64,000 bases of DNA from DASPMP01 sp035626995 (GCA_035626995.1 DASPMP010000245.1:30999-94998), one strand, 5' to 3'. Shown: positions 45,161 to 54,190, counted from the first letter of the stretch. The notes: generated by a model from the letters alone, not told the origin. A program made the numbers and translations.

Positions 45161-45799
45161 ATGATGAGACTGCGAAGTGTAGTTGCACCGATCGCATTCC
45201 TCGGCGGTCTTGGTGCATGTTGGCCGACGGGGAACGACGTCGCGACGGATACGTCGGCCGCGGCCGCCGCCCCCATGGGCGCGACGACCGCTGCGATCGC
45301 GACGCCCCAGCCGATGCCGACGGCGGACATGCGCATCGAAGTCGACCTCGCCGCGCGCGAGCTGCGCGTGATCACGGGCGGCACCACCTCAGCCACCTAC
45401 CCGGTGGCGGTCGGGTCCGAGAAATGGCCGACGCAGACCGGTGAATGGAAGATCACCCAGGCCGTCTGGAATCCGGAGTGGGTGCCACCCGACGAGTCGT
45501 GGGCAGAGGAGCGTGAGCCCCGGAAGCCCGGTGATCCGAAGAATCCGCTGGGACGCGCCCAGCTCGTTTACGACCCCCCGCGGTCGATCCACGGCACCAA
45601 CGATCGGTCGTCCATCGGCAAGGCGGTGTCACATGGCTCCATCCGGGTGACCAACGACGTCGCGACGAAGCTGGCGCGCGAGGTCATGGAAGCCGGCGGC
45701 GCGCCGAAGGACGAAGCATGGTACACCCGCGTCCAGCAGAATCGATCGGAGAAACAGATCGTCGACCTGCCACAGCCGGTGACGATAAGGGTGTTCTGA
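45161..45799 (+). CDS. L,D-transpeptidase (YkuD)-like lipoprotein with Ser at catalytic Cys position
   Basis: 212 residues from the ATG at 45161. The signal sequence ends in a lipobox (GGLGAC, Cys20). A YkuD fold follows: RIEVDLAARELRVITGG, VGSEKWPTQTGEWKITQAVW, RSIHGTND, then the signature SHGSIRVTN (157-165). The canonical signature is SHGC-x-R, and here residue 160 is Ser (codon TCC at 45638-45640). The conserved HG (144-145) and Arg162 are kept. It may be inactive, use Ser as nucleophile, or bind peptidoglycan. Only the C-terminal domain is recognisable. It sits between the sulfatase and a mirrored repeat. Confidence 0.85.
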   Translation: MMRLRSVVAPIAFLGGLGACWPTGNDVATDTSAAAAAPMGATTAAIATPQPMPTADMRIEVDLAARELRVITGGTTSATYPVAVGSEKWPTQTGEWKITQAVWNPEWVPPDESWAEEREPRKPGDPKNPLGRAQLVYDPPRSIHGTNDRSSIGKAVSHGSIRVTNDVATKLAREVMEAGGAPKDEAWYTRVQQNRSEKQIVDLPQPVTIRVF

Positions 45800-45812
45800 A
45801 GAAAAGCCTATC

Positions 45813-45877
45813 GGCTTGTCGGCTTGTTGGCTTGTCAGTTGAAGCGACAAGCTGACAAGCTGACAAGCTGACAAGCC
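45813..45877. repeat. Family B 8-bp repeat forming a mirrored hairpin
   Basis: The left arm (45813-45836) is three GGCTTGTC-type units and the right arm (45846-45877) is four GACAAGCT/C units, their complement. The arms are separated by 9 bases. The hairpin fills the gap between convergent genes and could end transcription from both sides. Confidence 0.85.
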
Positions 45878-45882
45878 AGCGC

Positions 45883-46521
45883 TCAGCGGATCGTCGGCCC
45901 CAATGCGATCGCCGCATCCGGACCGGCATTCTCGATCACGAACACCACGCGCCGGTTGGACTCCGCGCCGGACTCGAACTTCTCGGCACCCGGCACCACT
46001 GCGCGTGACTCACCGTACCCGATGGGACGCAGGGGATTCTGGTCGAGACCGAGTGACTGCAGCGTCTCCATGACATTCATGGCCCGCTGGCGTGACAGCG
46101 CCAGGTTGTACGACTGGCTGCCGGCGGGATCCGCAAAGCCCTCGATCGTGATCGTCGAGCCGGGATAGTACTTCTCGGCGACGCGAACGAAGCGCTCCAG
46201 CAGCGGCTGGTGCTGCGCGCGGACACTGGCATCGTCGAATGCGAAGGTCACCGGCATCGCGAAGCGGAGTCCATCTTCCATCGCCGCAATGCGGGCACCG
46301 AACTGCGTCCGCAGCGTATCGAGCTCCGTGCGCAGGCCGGCGATGCGTGCGGCCAGGTCGTTGTCGGCAGTGATGCGTGCGTCACGCTCCGCGACCATGG
46401 CCGAATCCATCGCGGCGCGTGAGATCGCGACTTCATTGCGGACGAAACCCTTCGTGGCGCACGCCTGCAACGCGACCGGCGAAAGGAGGACCAGAGCGAA
46501 ACGTGACATGCTGCGAGACAT
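45883..46521 (-). CDS. OmpA family outer-membrane lipoprotein
   Basis: 212 residues from the ATG at 46521 (GGAG upstream). The signal peptide ends near VALQAC. A short coiled-coil (RDARITADNDLAARIAGLRT, about 35-75) precedes the OmpA peptidoglycan-binding domain: TFAFDDASVRAQHQPLLERF, then TIEGFADPAGSQSYNLALSR, then RAMNVMETL, then RPIGYGESRAVV and NRRVVFVIE. These residues bind meso-diaminopimelate-type peptidoglycan. It is Pal-like in size. It would tether the outer membrane to the wall. Convergent with the L,D-transpeptidase-like gene across the family B hairpin. Confidence 0.9.
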   Translation of the reverse strand: MSRSMSRFALVLLSPVALQACATKGFVRNEVAISRAAMDSAMVAERDARITADNDLAARIAGLRTELDTLRTQFGARIAAMEDGLRFAMPVTFAFDDASVRAQHQPLLERFVRVAEKYYPGSTITIEGFADPAGSQSYNLALSRQRAMNVMETLQSLGLDQNPLRPIGYGESRAVVPGAEKFESGAESNRRVVFVIENAGPDAAIALGPTIR

Positions 46522-46655
46522 CGCTACTCCATGCTGGGGAAATGACGGTGTGAACCGTGATTGCGCCCGCGAGAAACGTTCCCCGCGTTCGTGTGCACGC
46601 ACACGCGGGATTGGTGATGTACGCGTTCTCGAGACCGCCTCGGTGCGCGGTGCGA

Positions 46656-47510
46656 TCAGCCGGGGCGTGTCTGAATGAACTGACACACGCGCTCGATCAC
46701 GCCCGGGTCGCGGAGGAGTCGCACGTGTCCGAGCCCCGTGGTCCACATCGTCTCGGCCTGCGGCCACGCATCCGCGATCTCGACACCGTCCTGCCATGAC
46801 GTCTCGCGGTCTTCACGATCGTGAATTACGAGCAGGGGCGGTGTCGGCATCTGCGCTGCCATCGACGGGACATCCAGCTGCTCCCAGCGGAAGTCGAATT
46901 GCTTTTCGGTGCTGGCGCGGAACCGCTCCATCACGCCGTCGCTCAGCCCGAGCGTGCTCTGGAAGAGGCCCATGTAGCGCAGCGGCTTCCCGAACGGCGC
47001 AAGGAACACCAGGCGCTCCGGACGCAGCGTGGGATGCTTCCACATGGCCCAGCCAACCGCGGCGCACCCGCCGGAATGCGCGATGACCGCCGCGATGTCG
47101 CCCGCTCCCGATGCAACTTCGACCAGCGCGTCGGCAAACTCGAACAGCGTCGCGTGCGACGGTCCCAGCTGCCCACCCGCGGAGAATCCGTGCGATGGTG
47201 CGTCGAACGCGATCACCGCATGACCACTGGTCACCAGCGGCTCGACGAAGCCCTGCAGTTGACCACCGAATCCGCCCCACCCGTGCACGAGGACCACGGT
47301 TGGGCCCGAACCCCACCGCCACGCCGCGATGGGCCGACCGGCGACGATCACCTCGAAACGCGTACCCGTCGCGAGAAACTCGCGTGTCGCTTCCTTGATT
47401 CGCGGCTTCGGGATCCGGAACCAGAAACGAGCGGCGATGTGCGCCGCCAGCACTGGCGAAAGGACTGAGAGGACGCGCAGGGCGCCTCGCATGAGCGCGA
47501 GCCGAGCCAT
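46656..47510 (-). CDS. Alpha/beta hydrolase
   Basis: 284 residues. The fold is seen from VVLVHGWGGFGGQLQGFVEP (oxyanion region), AFDAPSHGFSAGGQ, the nucleophile elbow IAHSGGCAA (Ser146), the acid region LLVIHDREDRET and the catalytic His in GLGHVRLL. The AHSGG elbow is a variant of GxSxG. The N-terminal ~30 residues are hydrophobic, so it may be membrane-associated. The substrate is unknown. It is divergent from the GNAT gene at 47572. Confidence 0.85.
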   Translation of the reverse strand: MARLALMRGALRVLSVLSPVLAAHIAARFWFRIPKPRIKEATREFLATGTRFEVIVAGRPIAAWRWGSGPTVVLVHGWGGFGGQLQGFVEPLVTSGHAVIAFDAPSHGFSAGGQLGPSHATLFEFADALVEVASGAGDIAAVIAHSGGCAAVGWAMWKHPTLRPERLVFLAPFGKPLRYMGLFQSTLGLSDGVMERFRASTEKQFDFRWEQLDVPSMAAQMPTPPLLVIHDREDRETSWQDGVEIADAWPQAETMWTTGLGHVRLLRDPGVIERVCQFIQTRPG

Positions 47511-47571
47511 CGCGGAAAGCTATCGTGCCATGCACTGGTCCCGACGCAGACGGAAGCGCAGCTTCCTGCTC

Positions 47572-48159
47572 ATGACCGAGCCGCTCATTCTCGAGGGGCG
47601 GCATGTCCGCCTCGAGCCGCTGCTGGCCGACCACGCGGAAAGCCTCGCGCGCATCGGATGCGATCCGCGCATCTGGGCGTTCAGCCGCACGCTACTCGAG
47701 AACCGCGCGGACGTAGATCGCTACATCGCGAAGGCGTTGGCCAGCCGCGACGCTGGCACAGCGTACCCGTTCATCACTCTCGACCGGAGGTCTGGTGAGC
47801 CGGTCGGCAGTACGCGATTCGAGAACATGGAGCTCGCGGAGCGACGCGTCGAGATCGGATGGTCGTGGCTGGCTCCCAGCCACTGGCGGTCGCCCATCAA
47901 TACCGAAGCCAAGTACCTGATGCTCCGCCATGCGTTTGAGGTATGGCAATGCGTGCGCGTCGAGTTCAAGGTGCTCGTCGGCAATGAGCGATCGCTCAAG
48001 TCCATCACGAACATCGGCGCCACGCAGGAAGGGGTGCTGCGAAAGCGGCTGCCCTATCGCGACGGCTCCTTCCGGGACGTGACCTTTCTCAGCATGCTCG
48101 ACGAAGAGTGGCCGCCGATCCGCGCCCGGCTCGAGGCCCGCATCGCCAGGACTCAGTAA
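47572..48159 (+). CDS. GNAT family N-acetyltransferase (RimJ/RimL-like)
   Basis: 195 residues from the ATG at 47572; an in-frame ATG at 47530 adds a basic stretch. The motifs VRLEPLLADHAESLARIG, then VGSTRFENMELAERRVEIGW, then SPINTEAKYLMLRHAFEVW, then VEFKVLVGNERSLKSITNIG and FRDVTFLSMLDEEW follow the RimJ/RimL-type acetyl-CoA fold, although the Q/RxxGxG/A loop is degenerate here (SPINTEAKY). It acetylates an unknown amine. The 3' end overlaps the convergent histidine kinase gene by 7 bp. Confidence 0.87.
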   Translation: MTEPLILEGRHVRLEPLLADHAESLARIGCDPRIWAFSRTLLENRADVDRYIAKALASRDAGTAYPFITLDRRSGEPVGSTRFENMELAERRVEIGWSWLAPSHWRSPINTEAKYLMLRHAFEVWQCVRVEFKVLVGNERSLKSITNIGATQEGVLRKRLPYRDGSFRDVTFLSMLDEEWPPIRARLEARIARTQ

Positions 48160-50180
48160 CGCGGCAGCGACATCGAGAACGTCGACCCCAGTCCCGGTTT
48201 GCTGCGCACCTTCAGGTCGCCGCCCATTGCACGCGCGTACTGCCGGCTGATCGCCAGTCCCAGCCCCACCCCCTGATCCTTGGAGTTGAGCGCGCGCTTG
48301 CTCTGTACGAACGGCTCGAAGATCCGATCCAGATGTTCTTCGGGCACGCCAATGCCGGTATCGGTGACCTCCACCGTCACGGTCGTCGGCTCTTCGTGCA
48401 GCGAGACGGTGATCACGCCATGCTCGGCGGTGAACTTCAGCGCATTCCCCAGCAGGTTCAGCAGGATCTGCCGGACCTTGTCCTCGTCGGCACGGACGAA
48501 GACCTCCCGCGCCATCGGGTCGATGCGGAGCTCCAGCTTCTTCTCGGCCATCTGCGGCGCGACCATGTCCGCGACGGTGCTCACCGCGAGCCGGACATTC
48601 ACCTTGTCGACACGATATTCCATGCGCCCGGCGCCGAGCTTCGCGAAGTTCAGCACGTCGCTCACGAGGGTGTCGAGGTGGTTCTTGCTGCGCTGTATCT
48701 TGAGCAGGTCCTGGCGCTGCGCGTCGTTGACCGGACCGCGCACTCCCATTTCGATGAGCTGCGCGTAGCCCCCGATTGCGTTGAGCGGTGTGCGCAACTC
48801 GTGGCTCATCGACGCCAGGAAGGCGCTTTTCGCCTTGTCTGCCTCAGTCGCCTCCGCGGTCAGCCGCTGCAGCTCCGCTTCGAACCGCTTCCGGTCCTCG
48901 ATTTCGGTATTCGTCCCGACCCAGCGCAGGATCCTGCCGCCCTCGCACTGCGCGTTCGCGCGCGACAGGTGCCACCGATACTCATTGTGCCGAGCACTGA
49001 ACAGCCGGAACTCCACCTCATATGGCTTGCCCGTCTCCAGCGAGTGCCGCCATCGCGTGAGCGTGCCTTCGACGTCGTCGGGATGCAGCACCGACAGCCA
49101 CTGGTCTCCCACAACTTCGGCGGCTGATCGTCCGAAATACTCGGCGCCACGATCGCTGACGTAGTCGAGCGCTCCCTCCGCCGTTGCGGTCCAGACCTGG
49201 ACGGGAATGGAGTTCGCGAGGAACCGGTACCGGGATTCGCTCTCTTCCATGACCTGGCGCGCCAATACCTGATCCGTAACGTCGACGCCGTGCGCGACTA
49301 TGCCTGTCGGGGTACCGTGCGCGTCGCAGAGTGGCTGGTACACGAAATCCACATACCGGTCTTCCAATGCCCCACCCGTCGAGCGTTGCAGCTGGACGGG
49401 GAGCGCGCGTCCGACGAATGGCTCGTTGTTACGCAGCACCTTGTCGAGAATCTCGATGAAACCCTGCGACACGACTTCCGGCAGCGCGTCGACGACCCGC
49501 TTCCCTTCGACGTCGCGATTGCCGATGAGCCGGCGGTATGCATCGTTCACGAACTCGAAGCGATGCTCCGTCCCCCGCAGCACCGCCAGAAACGCGGGCG
49601 CCTGCGCGAAGACCTCGCGCAGTTGCCGCTCGGCATGTTCGGCCGCGGCGCGATCCCGTTGCGCCGCGCGCTCGGCCATGAGGCGCCTGGTGGTCTCGGA
49701 TGCGATGTTGAGGAACGCGACGATCTGTCCGTCATCGGAGCGGATCGCGCTCACGGAGTAGGTGAACCAGGCCTCTCCGGGCGGTCCGTGATCCCGTTCC
49801 ATCTCGAAGCGCGCATCTTCGGCGTATTCGGCGGGGCCACCCCTCCGGATGCGATCAAAAATTCCTTCGATGTCGCTCCAGATCTCGGACCATACATCGG
49901 CTCCAGGGCGCCCGAGTGCGTCAGGGTGCTTGGCACCGAGGACGGATCGGTACGCATCGTTGTAGATGAGTCGCATCTCCGGCCCGCACCAGAGATTGAT
50001 CGGGAATGGCGTCTCCAGCGCCATTCGCACCGCGATGCGAAGAGCGTCCGGCCATTCGTCGGGTGACCCAAGCGAGGTTCCCGCCCAGTAGAATTCGCGG
50101 CAACGTCGCGCCATCTCGCTGGAACCCGGGAAGACTTCCGGCGCTGTGGCGGTTCCGGAGGGAGAACGGGACTCGGCCAT
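48153..50180 (-). CDS. Cytoplasmic histidine kinase with three PAS domains
   Basis: 675 residues from the ATG at 50180; an in-frame ATG at 50270 would add 30 residues. Three PAS-like domains (about 55-165, 190-305 and 315-430, the last with YRWHLSRANAQ and RWVGTNTEIEDRK) are followed by a HisKA domain with MSHELRTPLNAIGGYA (His460) and a HATPase domain with DTGIGVP and GVGLGLAIS. There is no transmembrane segment. The kinase core resembles that of the PAS-PAS kinase at 2849, indicating a common family, but the PAS parts differ. No response regulator is adjacent. Confidence 0.92.
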   Translation of the reverse strand: MAESRSPSGTATAPEVFPGSSEMARRCREFYWAGTSLGSPDEWPDALRIAVRMALETPFPINLWCGPEMRLIYNDAYRSVLGAKHPDALGRPGADVWSEIWSDIEGIFDRIRRGGPAEYAEDARFEMERDHGPPGEAWFTYSVSAIRSDDGQIVAFLNIASETTRRLMAERAAQRDRAAAEHAERQLREVFAQAPAFLAVLRGTEHRFEFVNDAYRRLIGNRDVEGKRVVDALPEVVSQGFIEILDKVLRNNEPFVGRALPVQLQRSTGGALEDRYVDFVYQPLCDAHGTPTGIVAHGVDVTDQVLARQVMEESESRYRFLANSIPVQVWTATAEGALDYVSDRGAEYFGRSAAEVVGDQWLSVLHPDDVEGTLTRWRHSLETGKPYEVEFRLFSARHNEYRWHLSRANAQCEGGRILRWVGTNTEIEDRKRFEAELQRLTAEATEADKAKSAFLASMSHELRTPLNAIGGYAQLIEMGVRGPVNDAQRQDLLKIQRSKNHLDTLVSDVLNFAKLGAGRMEYRVDKVNVRLAVSTVADMVAPQMAEKKLELRIDPMAREVFVRADEDKVRQILLNLLGNALKFTAEHGVITVSLHEEPTTVTVEVTDTGIGVPEEHLDRIFEPFVQSKRALNSKDQGVGLGLAISRQYARAMGGDLKVRSKPGLGSTFSMSLPRY

Positions 50181-50271
50181 TTCGCCAGATTGGGTGCAAG
50201 AACGCTGCCCCTGAAACCGTCCCCCGTTCCGTGCGTACGTGACCGCTGTGAGAGGTATCTTTGACGCCACG

Positions 50272-52176
50272 ATGAGCGAGCTACTGGACCGGGTCGTGGC
50301 GGCGCTGGGGCGTCAGTACGAGGTGGAGTGCGAGATTGGCCGTGGCGGCATGTCGGTCGTCTATCGCGCCCGCGACGTACGCCTGAACCGGTTGGTTGCC
50401 ATCAAGGTGCTCCCGCCTGAGTTGGCGTACGACCCCGCGGTCCGCACCCGCTTTACGCGCGAAGCGCAGACCTCCGCGCAGCTGTCCCATTCTCACATCG
50501 TGCCGATCTACGATGTGGGCGAAACGGAAGGGATCGCCTATTTCGTGATGGGCTACGTCACCGGAGGAAACCTGGCGGCGTTGCTGGCGCGTGAACCGCG
50601 CCAGCCCCTGGACGAGACGCGACGCATCATTTGTGAAGTGGCTGACGCGCTCGCCTACGCGCACACGCGCGGCGTCATTCACCGGGATATCAAGCCCGAC
50701 AATATCCTGCTCGACCGCGATACCGGGCGCGCGATGGTGACCGACTTCGGAATCGCGCGAGCCATGGAAGGAGGGACGCGGCTGACGCAGACGGGAATCG
50801 CCGTTGGCACGCCGACGTACATGTCCCCGGAGCAGGCGGAAGGTCGCGAGGTTGATGGCCGCAGCGACATCTACTCCCTCGGCGTCGTCGGCTACCAGAT
50901 GCTCACGGGACGCGTCCCCTTCACCGCCGCGAGTTCCATGGCGTTGCTGCTCAAGCACGTCACGGAGCGTCCACGTGCAATTGCCGAATTGCGGCCGGAT
51001 ACGCCGCGCGTGCTGCGCGACGCCGTAGAGCGCTCCCTGATGAAGTCGCCGGAGGACCGGTGGCCGACGGCATCGGCGCTACGCGATACGCTGATGTCTG
51101 ATCAGACGTCCGGTGCACCGTGGCGCGCGGAGCATCGCGAGCCGGTGCGGTACGCATCGCCGATCCCGCGGAGCAGTGTCGTTGCGGCAGGCGGCGGCAG
51201 CGCACTTGGTGGCCGCCGCAACGAAGCGCCAGCGCCGGCGTCCGTCGTACCTGGAGCTCCGCCCGCGCCTCCCTTGCTGCACGGATCGATCGTCATGGAG
51301 CGCCCGGAGTTCGCGGCGTTCACTCCTGAACAACGTCACGACAATCGCATCTGGCATGGGCGAATCAACCTGTATGATCGCGTCAAGGCGATGCGTGGTT
51401 ATACGTGGCTCACATTCGCCACATGGGTGGGCGCGCTCGCCGCGCAGGCAGCGCTCGGCGAGGGGATAATCCCTGTGCTCGCGCTCCCGGTCATTCCCTG
51501 GTTCATGTCGAAGAAGTGGATGCATCGCGCGAGATCACTGCGGGCGAGCGGACTGCGGGTCCGGCGCGTGATCCTGATGCCCCGCGCAAAGTGGGTACTG
51601 CCGAAGCCGCCGAAGCCCGCGGCCGACGCACTCGAGAAGCTCGCACCGCGCGCCATTCTGGACAGCACGGAAGGGGTCGCGATTCGGCGCGCCGTCGAGG
51701 ATCGGGACGCCATCGTCACGATCGCCGCCTCACTGTCGCGTGAAGATCGCGAGATGCTTCCTGATCTCGGTCCCACCGCGAACGGGTTAGTCGACCGCAT
51801 CGTCCAGCTTGCGACATCCATCCACGACCTGCAGCGCGACTTCGATCCGCGGCTGCTGCGTGACCTCGACTCGCGGATCGCCGAGGTCCAGTCAGAACGA
51901 CCAACTCCGGAGGGCGAGCGCCGTCTCGCGCTGCTGCAGCGGCAGCGCGGGAGTCTCGAGTCGCTGGCGCAGCGTCGAATGGCGTTGTCCCGGCAGATGG
52001 ACAATGCCGGATTGGCGCTGGGCAATCTGAAGCTCGACCTGATGCGCCTTCGCTCCTCGGGGCTGCAGTCCGCCCTGTCGGATCTGTCGAACGCGACGCA
52101 GGAAGCGCGAATCCTGTCGCGCGAGATTGGCGCGGTGCTCGAGGCCGCCGCCGACGTGCGAGCCGGCAACTTCTAG
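50272..52176 (+). CDS. Ser/Thr protein kinase with two-helix membrane segment and coiled-coil tail
   Basis: 634 residues from the ATG at 50272. Kinase motifs: GRGGMSVVY loop, Lys45, HRDIKPDN (137-144), DFG (158-160) and SPEQ. After an Ala/Pro-rich linker come two hydrophobic helices (about residues 380-415), followed by a cytoplasmic coiled-coil-rich tail with SRIAEVQSERPTPEGERRLA and LAQRRMALSRQMDNAGLALG type heptads. It should signal from the membrane, with the tail as an oligomerisation or effector region. It overlaps the convergent DUF3137 gene by 4 bp. No phosphatase is nearby. Confidence 0.9.
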   Translation: MSELLDRVVAALGRQYEVECEIGRGGMSVVYRARDVRLNRLVAIKVLPPELAYDPAVRTRFTREAQTSAQLSHSHIVPIYDVGETEGIAYFVMGYVTGGNLAALLAREPRQPLDETRRIICEVADALAYAHTRGVIHRDIKPDNILLDRDTGRAMVTDFGIARAMEGGTRLTQTGIAVGTPTYMSPEQAEGREVDGRSDIYSLGVVGYQMLTGRVPFTAASSMALLLKHVTERPRAIAELRPDTPRVLRDAVERSLMKSPEDRWPTASALRDTLMSDQTSGAPWRAEHREPVRYASPIPRSSVVAAGGGSALGGRRNEAPAPASVVPGAPPAPPLLHGSIVMERPEFAAFTPEQRHDNRIWHGRINLYDRVKAMRGYTWLTFATWVGALAAQAALGEGIIPVLALPVIPWFMSKKWMHRARSLRASGLRVRRVILMPRAKWVLPKPPKPAADALEKLAPRAILDSTEGVAIRRAVEDRDAIVTIAASLSREDREMLPDLGPTANGLVDRIVQLATSIHDLQRDFDPRLLRDLDSRIAEVQSERPTPEGERRLALLQRQRGSLESLAQRRMALSRQMDNAGLALGNLKLDLMRLRSSGLQSALSDLSNATQEARILSREIGAVLEAAADVRAGNF

Positions 52177-53111
52177 GCGTGCACCCCGACGACGTCTAGA
52201 GACGCGGCCAGCGCCTCCGCGAACGTCACCATCCGCATGAGCGGCCCCACGGCCGTCTCCGGCGTCAACGGAGCACCGAAGAGGGGCGCATCCACACGCA
52301 GCCCTTCGGTGCGTACCGCGACGAACAGCGACCGCGCGACGAAGGCCATGCGAATCCCGTCCGGAAAACTGGGCGCCGCGGCGAGGACGACTTCCATGAG
52401 ATGCGGGGACACCAGCCGGCGCGCTTCGTAGTAGTCACTCGCGAAGACGCTGAAGTGTTTTTCGAAGGTGGGATGCTTCAGCATCACGAGATCCTTCTTC
52501 ACGCGATTCCCGATGGGTCCAGCGTCGCCATCAGGAACGACGACCGTGTGCCCTGGGAATCCGCTCGCGAAGTCGATCTTGATGACGACGCCGTCGAACA
52601 CCATCTCGCCGCGGGCCTTCGCGGTCGCGCGGACGCGGTGCAGGGTAAACCGCACGCCGTCCGCTCGTCCGGCGATTTCGTCGTGACTGCTCCAGCGATG
52701 CACGGACTCGCGGAAGAGATCCGATGCCTGGAACTGCTGCTGGGTCAGGGAGGAACCCGCCTTGTAGGACAACCCGCGGTTCATGGCAGCGACGAAGCGC
52801 TTGGCCGCGAGATTGGTGCAGTGCGACACGAGCTCGCGTCGCGCGCGAACGAACCAGACCGCAAAGATGCCCCCTGCCAGGACGAGCGGGATGCGGACGT
52901 CGCCGATGCGTGTCAGGAGCGGAAAAAGGATCGCGCCGATCGCGCACGCCGCGCCGATCGCGATGCTCATGTTGCGCAGCCGCGCGACTTCGGCGTTGAC
53001 GAAGCTGCACACAGGTTGGACGCGTCCCAACGTCGGTGGTTCCAGGGAACGCACATCGCGGCCGGTCCGCATAAGCTTGAGCGGCCGTTGAGCATTCACG
53101 GCGACAGCCAT
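52173..53111 (-). CDS. DUF3137 membrane protein
   Basis: 312 residues from the ATG at 53111, which has GGAG at a good distance; the longer ORF from 53351 includes the ArsR palindrome. Two hydrophobic segments (about 48-90) precede a DUF3137-type cytosolic or peripheral domain: YKAGSSLTQQQFQASDLFRE, then GVRFTLHRVRATAKARGEMV, then FDGVVIKIDFASGFPGHTVV, then HPTFEKHFSVFASDYYEAR. DUF3137 proteins have no proven function. It overlaps the kinase gene tail to tail by 4 bp. Confidence 0.78.
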   Translation of the reverse strand: MAVAVNAQRPLKLMRTGRDVRSLEPPTLGRVQPVCSFVNAEVARLRNMSIAIGAACAIGAILFPLLTRIGDVRIPLVLAGGIFAVWFVRARRELVSHCTNLAAKRFVAAMNRGLSYKAGSSLTQQQFQASDLFRESVHRWSSHDEIAGRADGVRFTLHRVRATAKARGEMVFDGVVIKIDFASGFPGHTVVVPDGDAGPIGNRVKKDLVMLKHPTFEKHFSVFASDYYEARRLVSPHLMEVVLAAAPSFPDGIRMAFVARSLFVAVRTEGLRVDAPLFGAPLTPETAVGPLMRMVTFAEALAASLDVVGVHA

Positions 53112-53339
53112 TGGAGCTCCATTGAAGCGTTCGCGCTGTGGGTACTCATCTCCCCTCCAGCGCAGAAAGCGAGCGGCGTCGCCCGGCCGAGCGCCTTGTA
53201 GATACGACATCGCGCGCGGCCTGCCTGTACCGTCTGTCGCAGCCATCTTGCAGTCCGCATCACAGGAGTTGCGATATGCGAAATGGCGGGGTTTCCGGAG
53301 CTTGTAAGTGGGGGCTTGTTTGGGGTTAGCGATACCAGT

Positions 53340-53363
53340 ATACTGAACCATATGGTTCAGTAT
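53340..53363. promoter_or_regulatory. Perfect 24-bp palindrome over the arsR start
   Basis: ATACTGAACCAT followed by its exact complement ATGGTTCAGTAT. The ATG of arsR is the first triplet of the right half (53352). Both strands encode MVQY from this site. It is the expected place for ArsR autoregulation and implies a leaderless or nearly leaderless transcript. Confidence 0.75.
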
Positions 53364-53690
53364 TCACCTCACATGGACAGGGCGTTCGCGGCAATCTCGG
53401 ATTCCACCCGCCGCGGCATCCTCCGTCGGCTGGGCGACGGCGACGCGTCCATCACCGACCTCGCGATCACGTTCGAGATGACCCTCACGGGGATGAAGAA
53501 GCACGTGCAGGTGCTCGAGGATGCGGGGATGGTGCAGACCGAAAAGGTCGGACGCGTTCGCTTCTGCCGCCTGGGCAAGCAGCGGCTGGACGCCGAAGCG
53601 GAGTGGATCCGGAGTTACGCGGACATGGTGGACGCCCGTCTCGACCGCCTCGAGGCATTCCTCGAGCGCACCAAAGGAGAAGACCAATGA
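53352..53690 (+). CDS. ArsR-type winged-helix regulator
   Basis: 112 residues starting MVQYSPHMDRAFAAISDSTR, the usual start of the SRPBCC-linked ArsR subfamily. The helix-turn-helix is DLAITFEMTLTGMKKHVQVL and the wing is MVQTEKVGRVRFCRL. No CxC metal motif is present, so it is not a metal sensor of the classical type. It overlaps the next gene by 4 bp. The palindrome over its start codon is its probable operator. Confidence 0.92.
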   Translation: MVQYSPHMDRAFAAISDSTRRGILRRLGDGDASITDLAITFEMTLTGMKKHVQVLEDAGMVQTEKVGRVRFCRLGKQRLDAEAEWIRSYADMVDARLDRLEAFLERTKGEDQ

Positions 53691-54190
53691 ACGCAGCAGC
53701 AGCAGCAAAGTCCCCGAAGTTCGACCGTCCCGCAATGTTGACGATGGCGGGAGACCGCGAGATGCACGTGGAGCGCATGTTCGACGCCCCGCGAGACCGC
53801 GTGTGGCGTGCGATGACCGACGCCAAGCTCGTCGCCCAGTGGTGGGGCCGCGGGAACAAGCTTGTCGTGGAAAAATTTGAGGTGGAACGCGGCGGACACT
53901 GGCGCTTCGTCGAGCATAGCGACGGCGGAGAGCACGGCTTCGAAGGTCGTTACGGCGACATCAATGCGCCGGAACGGATTGTCCAGACCTTCGAATGGGA
54001 TGGAATGCCCGCGCATCCGATCCGCGAAACCATGACGCTAACCGATCTTGGCGATGGTCGCACGCGCCTGAATGTCGTTTCGCAATTCTATACGAAGGAG
54101 GAACGCGATGGCATGGCGCAGAGCGGGATGGAATCCGGGATGAACGCGAGCTACGCCGCGCTCGATCGCGTCCTGGCGTCGATGGCCTGA
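53687..54190 (+). CDS. SRPBCC/AHSA1 domain protein
   Basis: 167 residues from the ATG at 53687, which overlaps arsR by 4 bp and follows AAAGGAGA. The AHSA1-type pattern is seen in VERMFDAPRDRVWRAMTDAK, WWGRGNKLVVEKFEVERGGH and the closing GMNASYAALDRVLASM. The fold holds a large hydrophobic cavity; its ligand is unknown. Constant pairing with ArsR suggests it acts on whatever the regulator senses. It abuts the convergent cupredoxin gene with no gap. Confidence 0.9.
   Translation: MNAAAAAKSPKFDRPAMLTMAGDREMHVERMFDAPRDRVWRAMTDAKLVAQWWGRGNKLVVEKFEVERGGHWRFVEHSDGGEHGFEGRYGDINAPERIVQTFEWDGMPAHPIRETMTLTDLGDGRTRLNVVSQFYTKEERDGMAQSGMESGMNASYAALDRVLASMA

Noticed and set aside
52173..53351. DUF3137 start at 53351 (MVQYTGIA...)
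   Set aside because: That ATG comes from the other half of the ArsR palindrome; the region to 53111 is not conserved-looking and the ATG at 53111 has a good GGAG.
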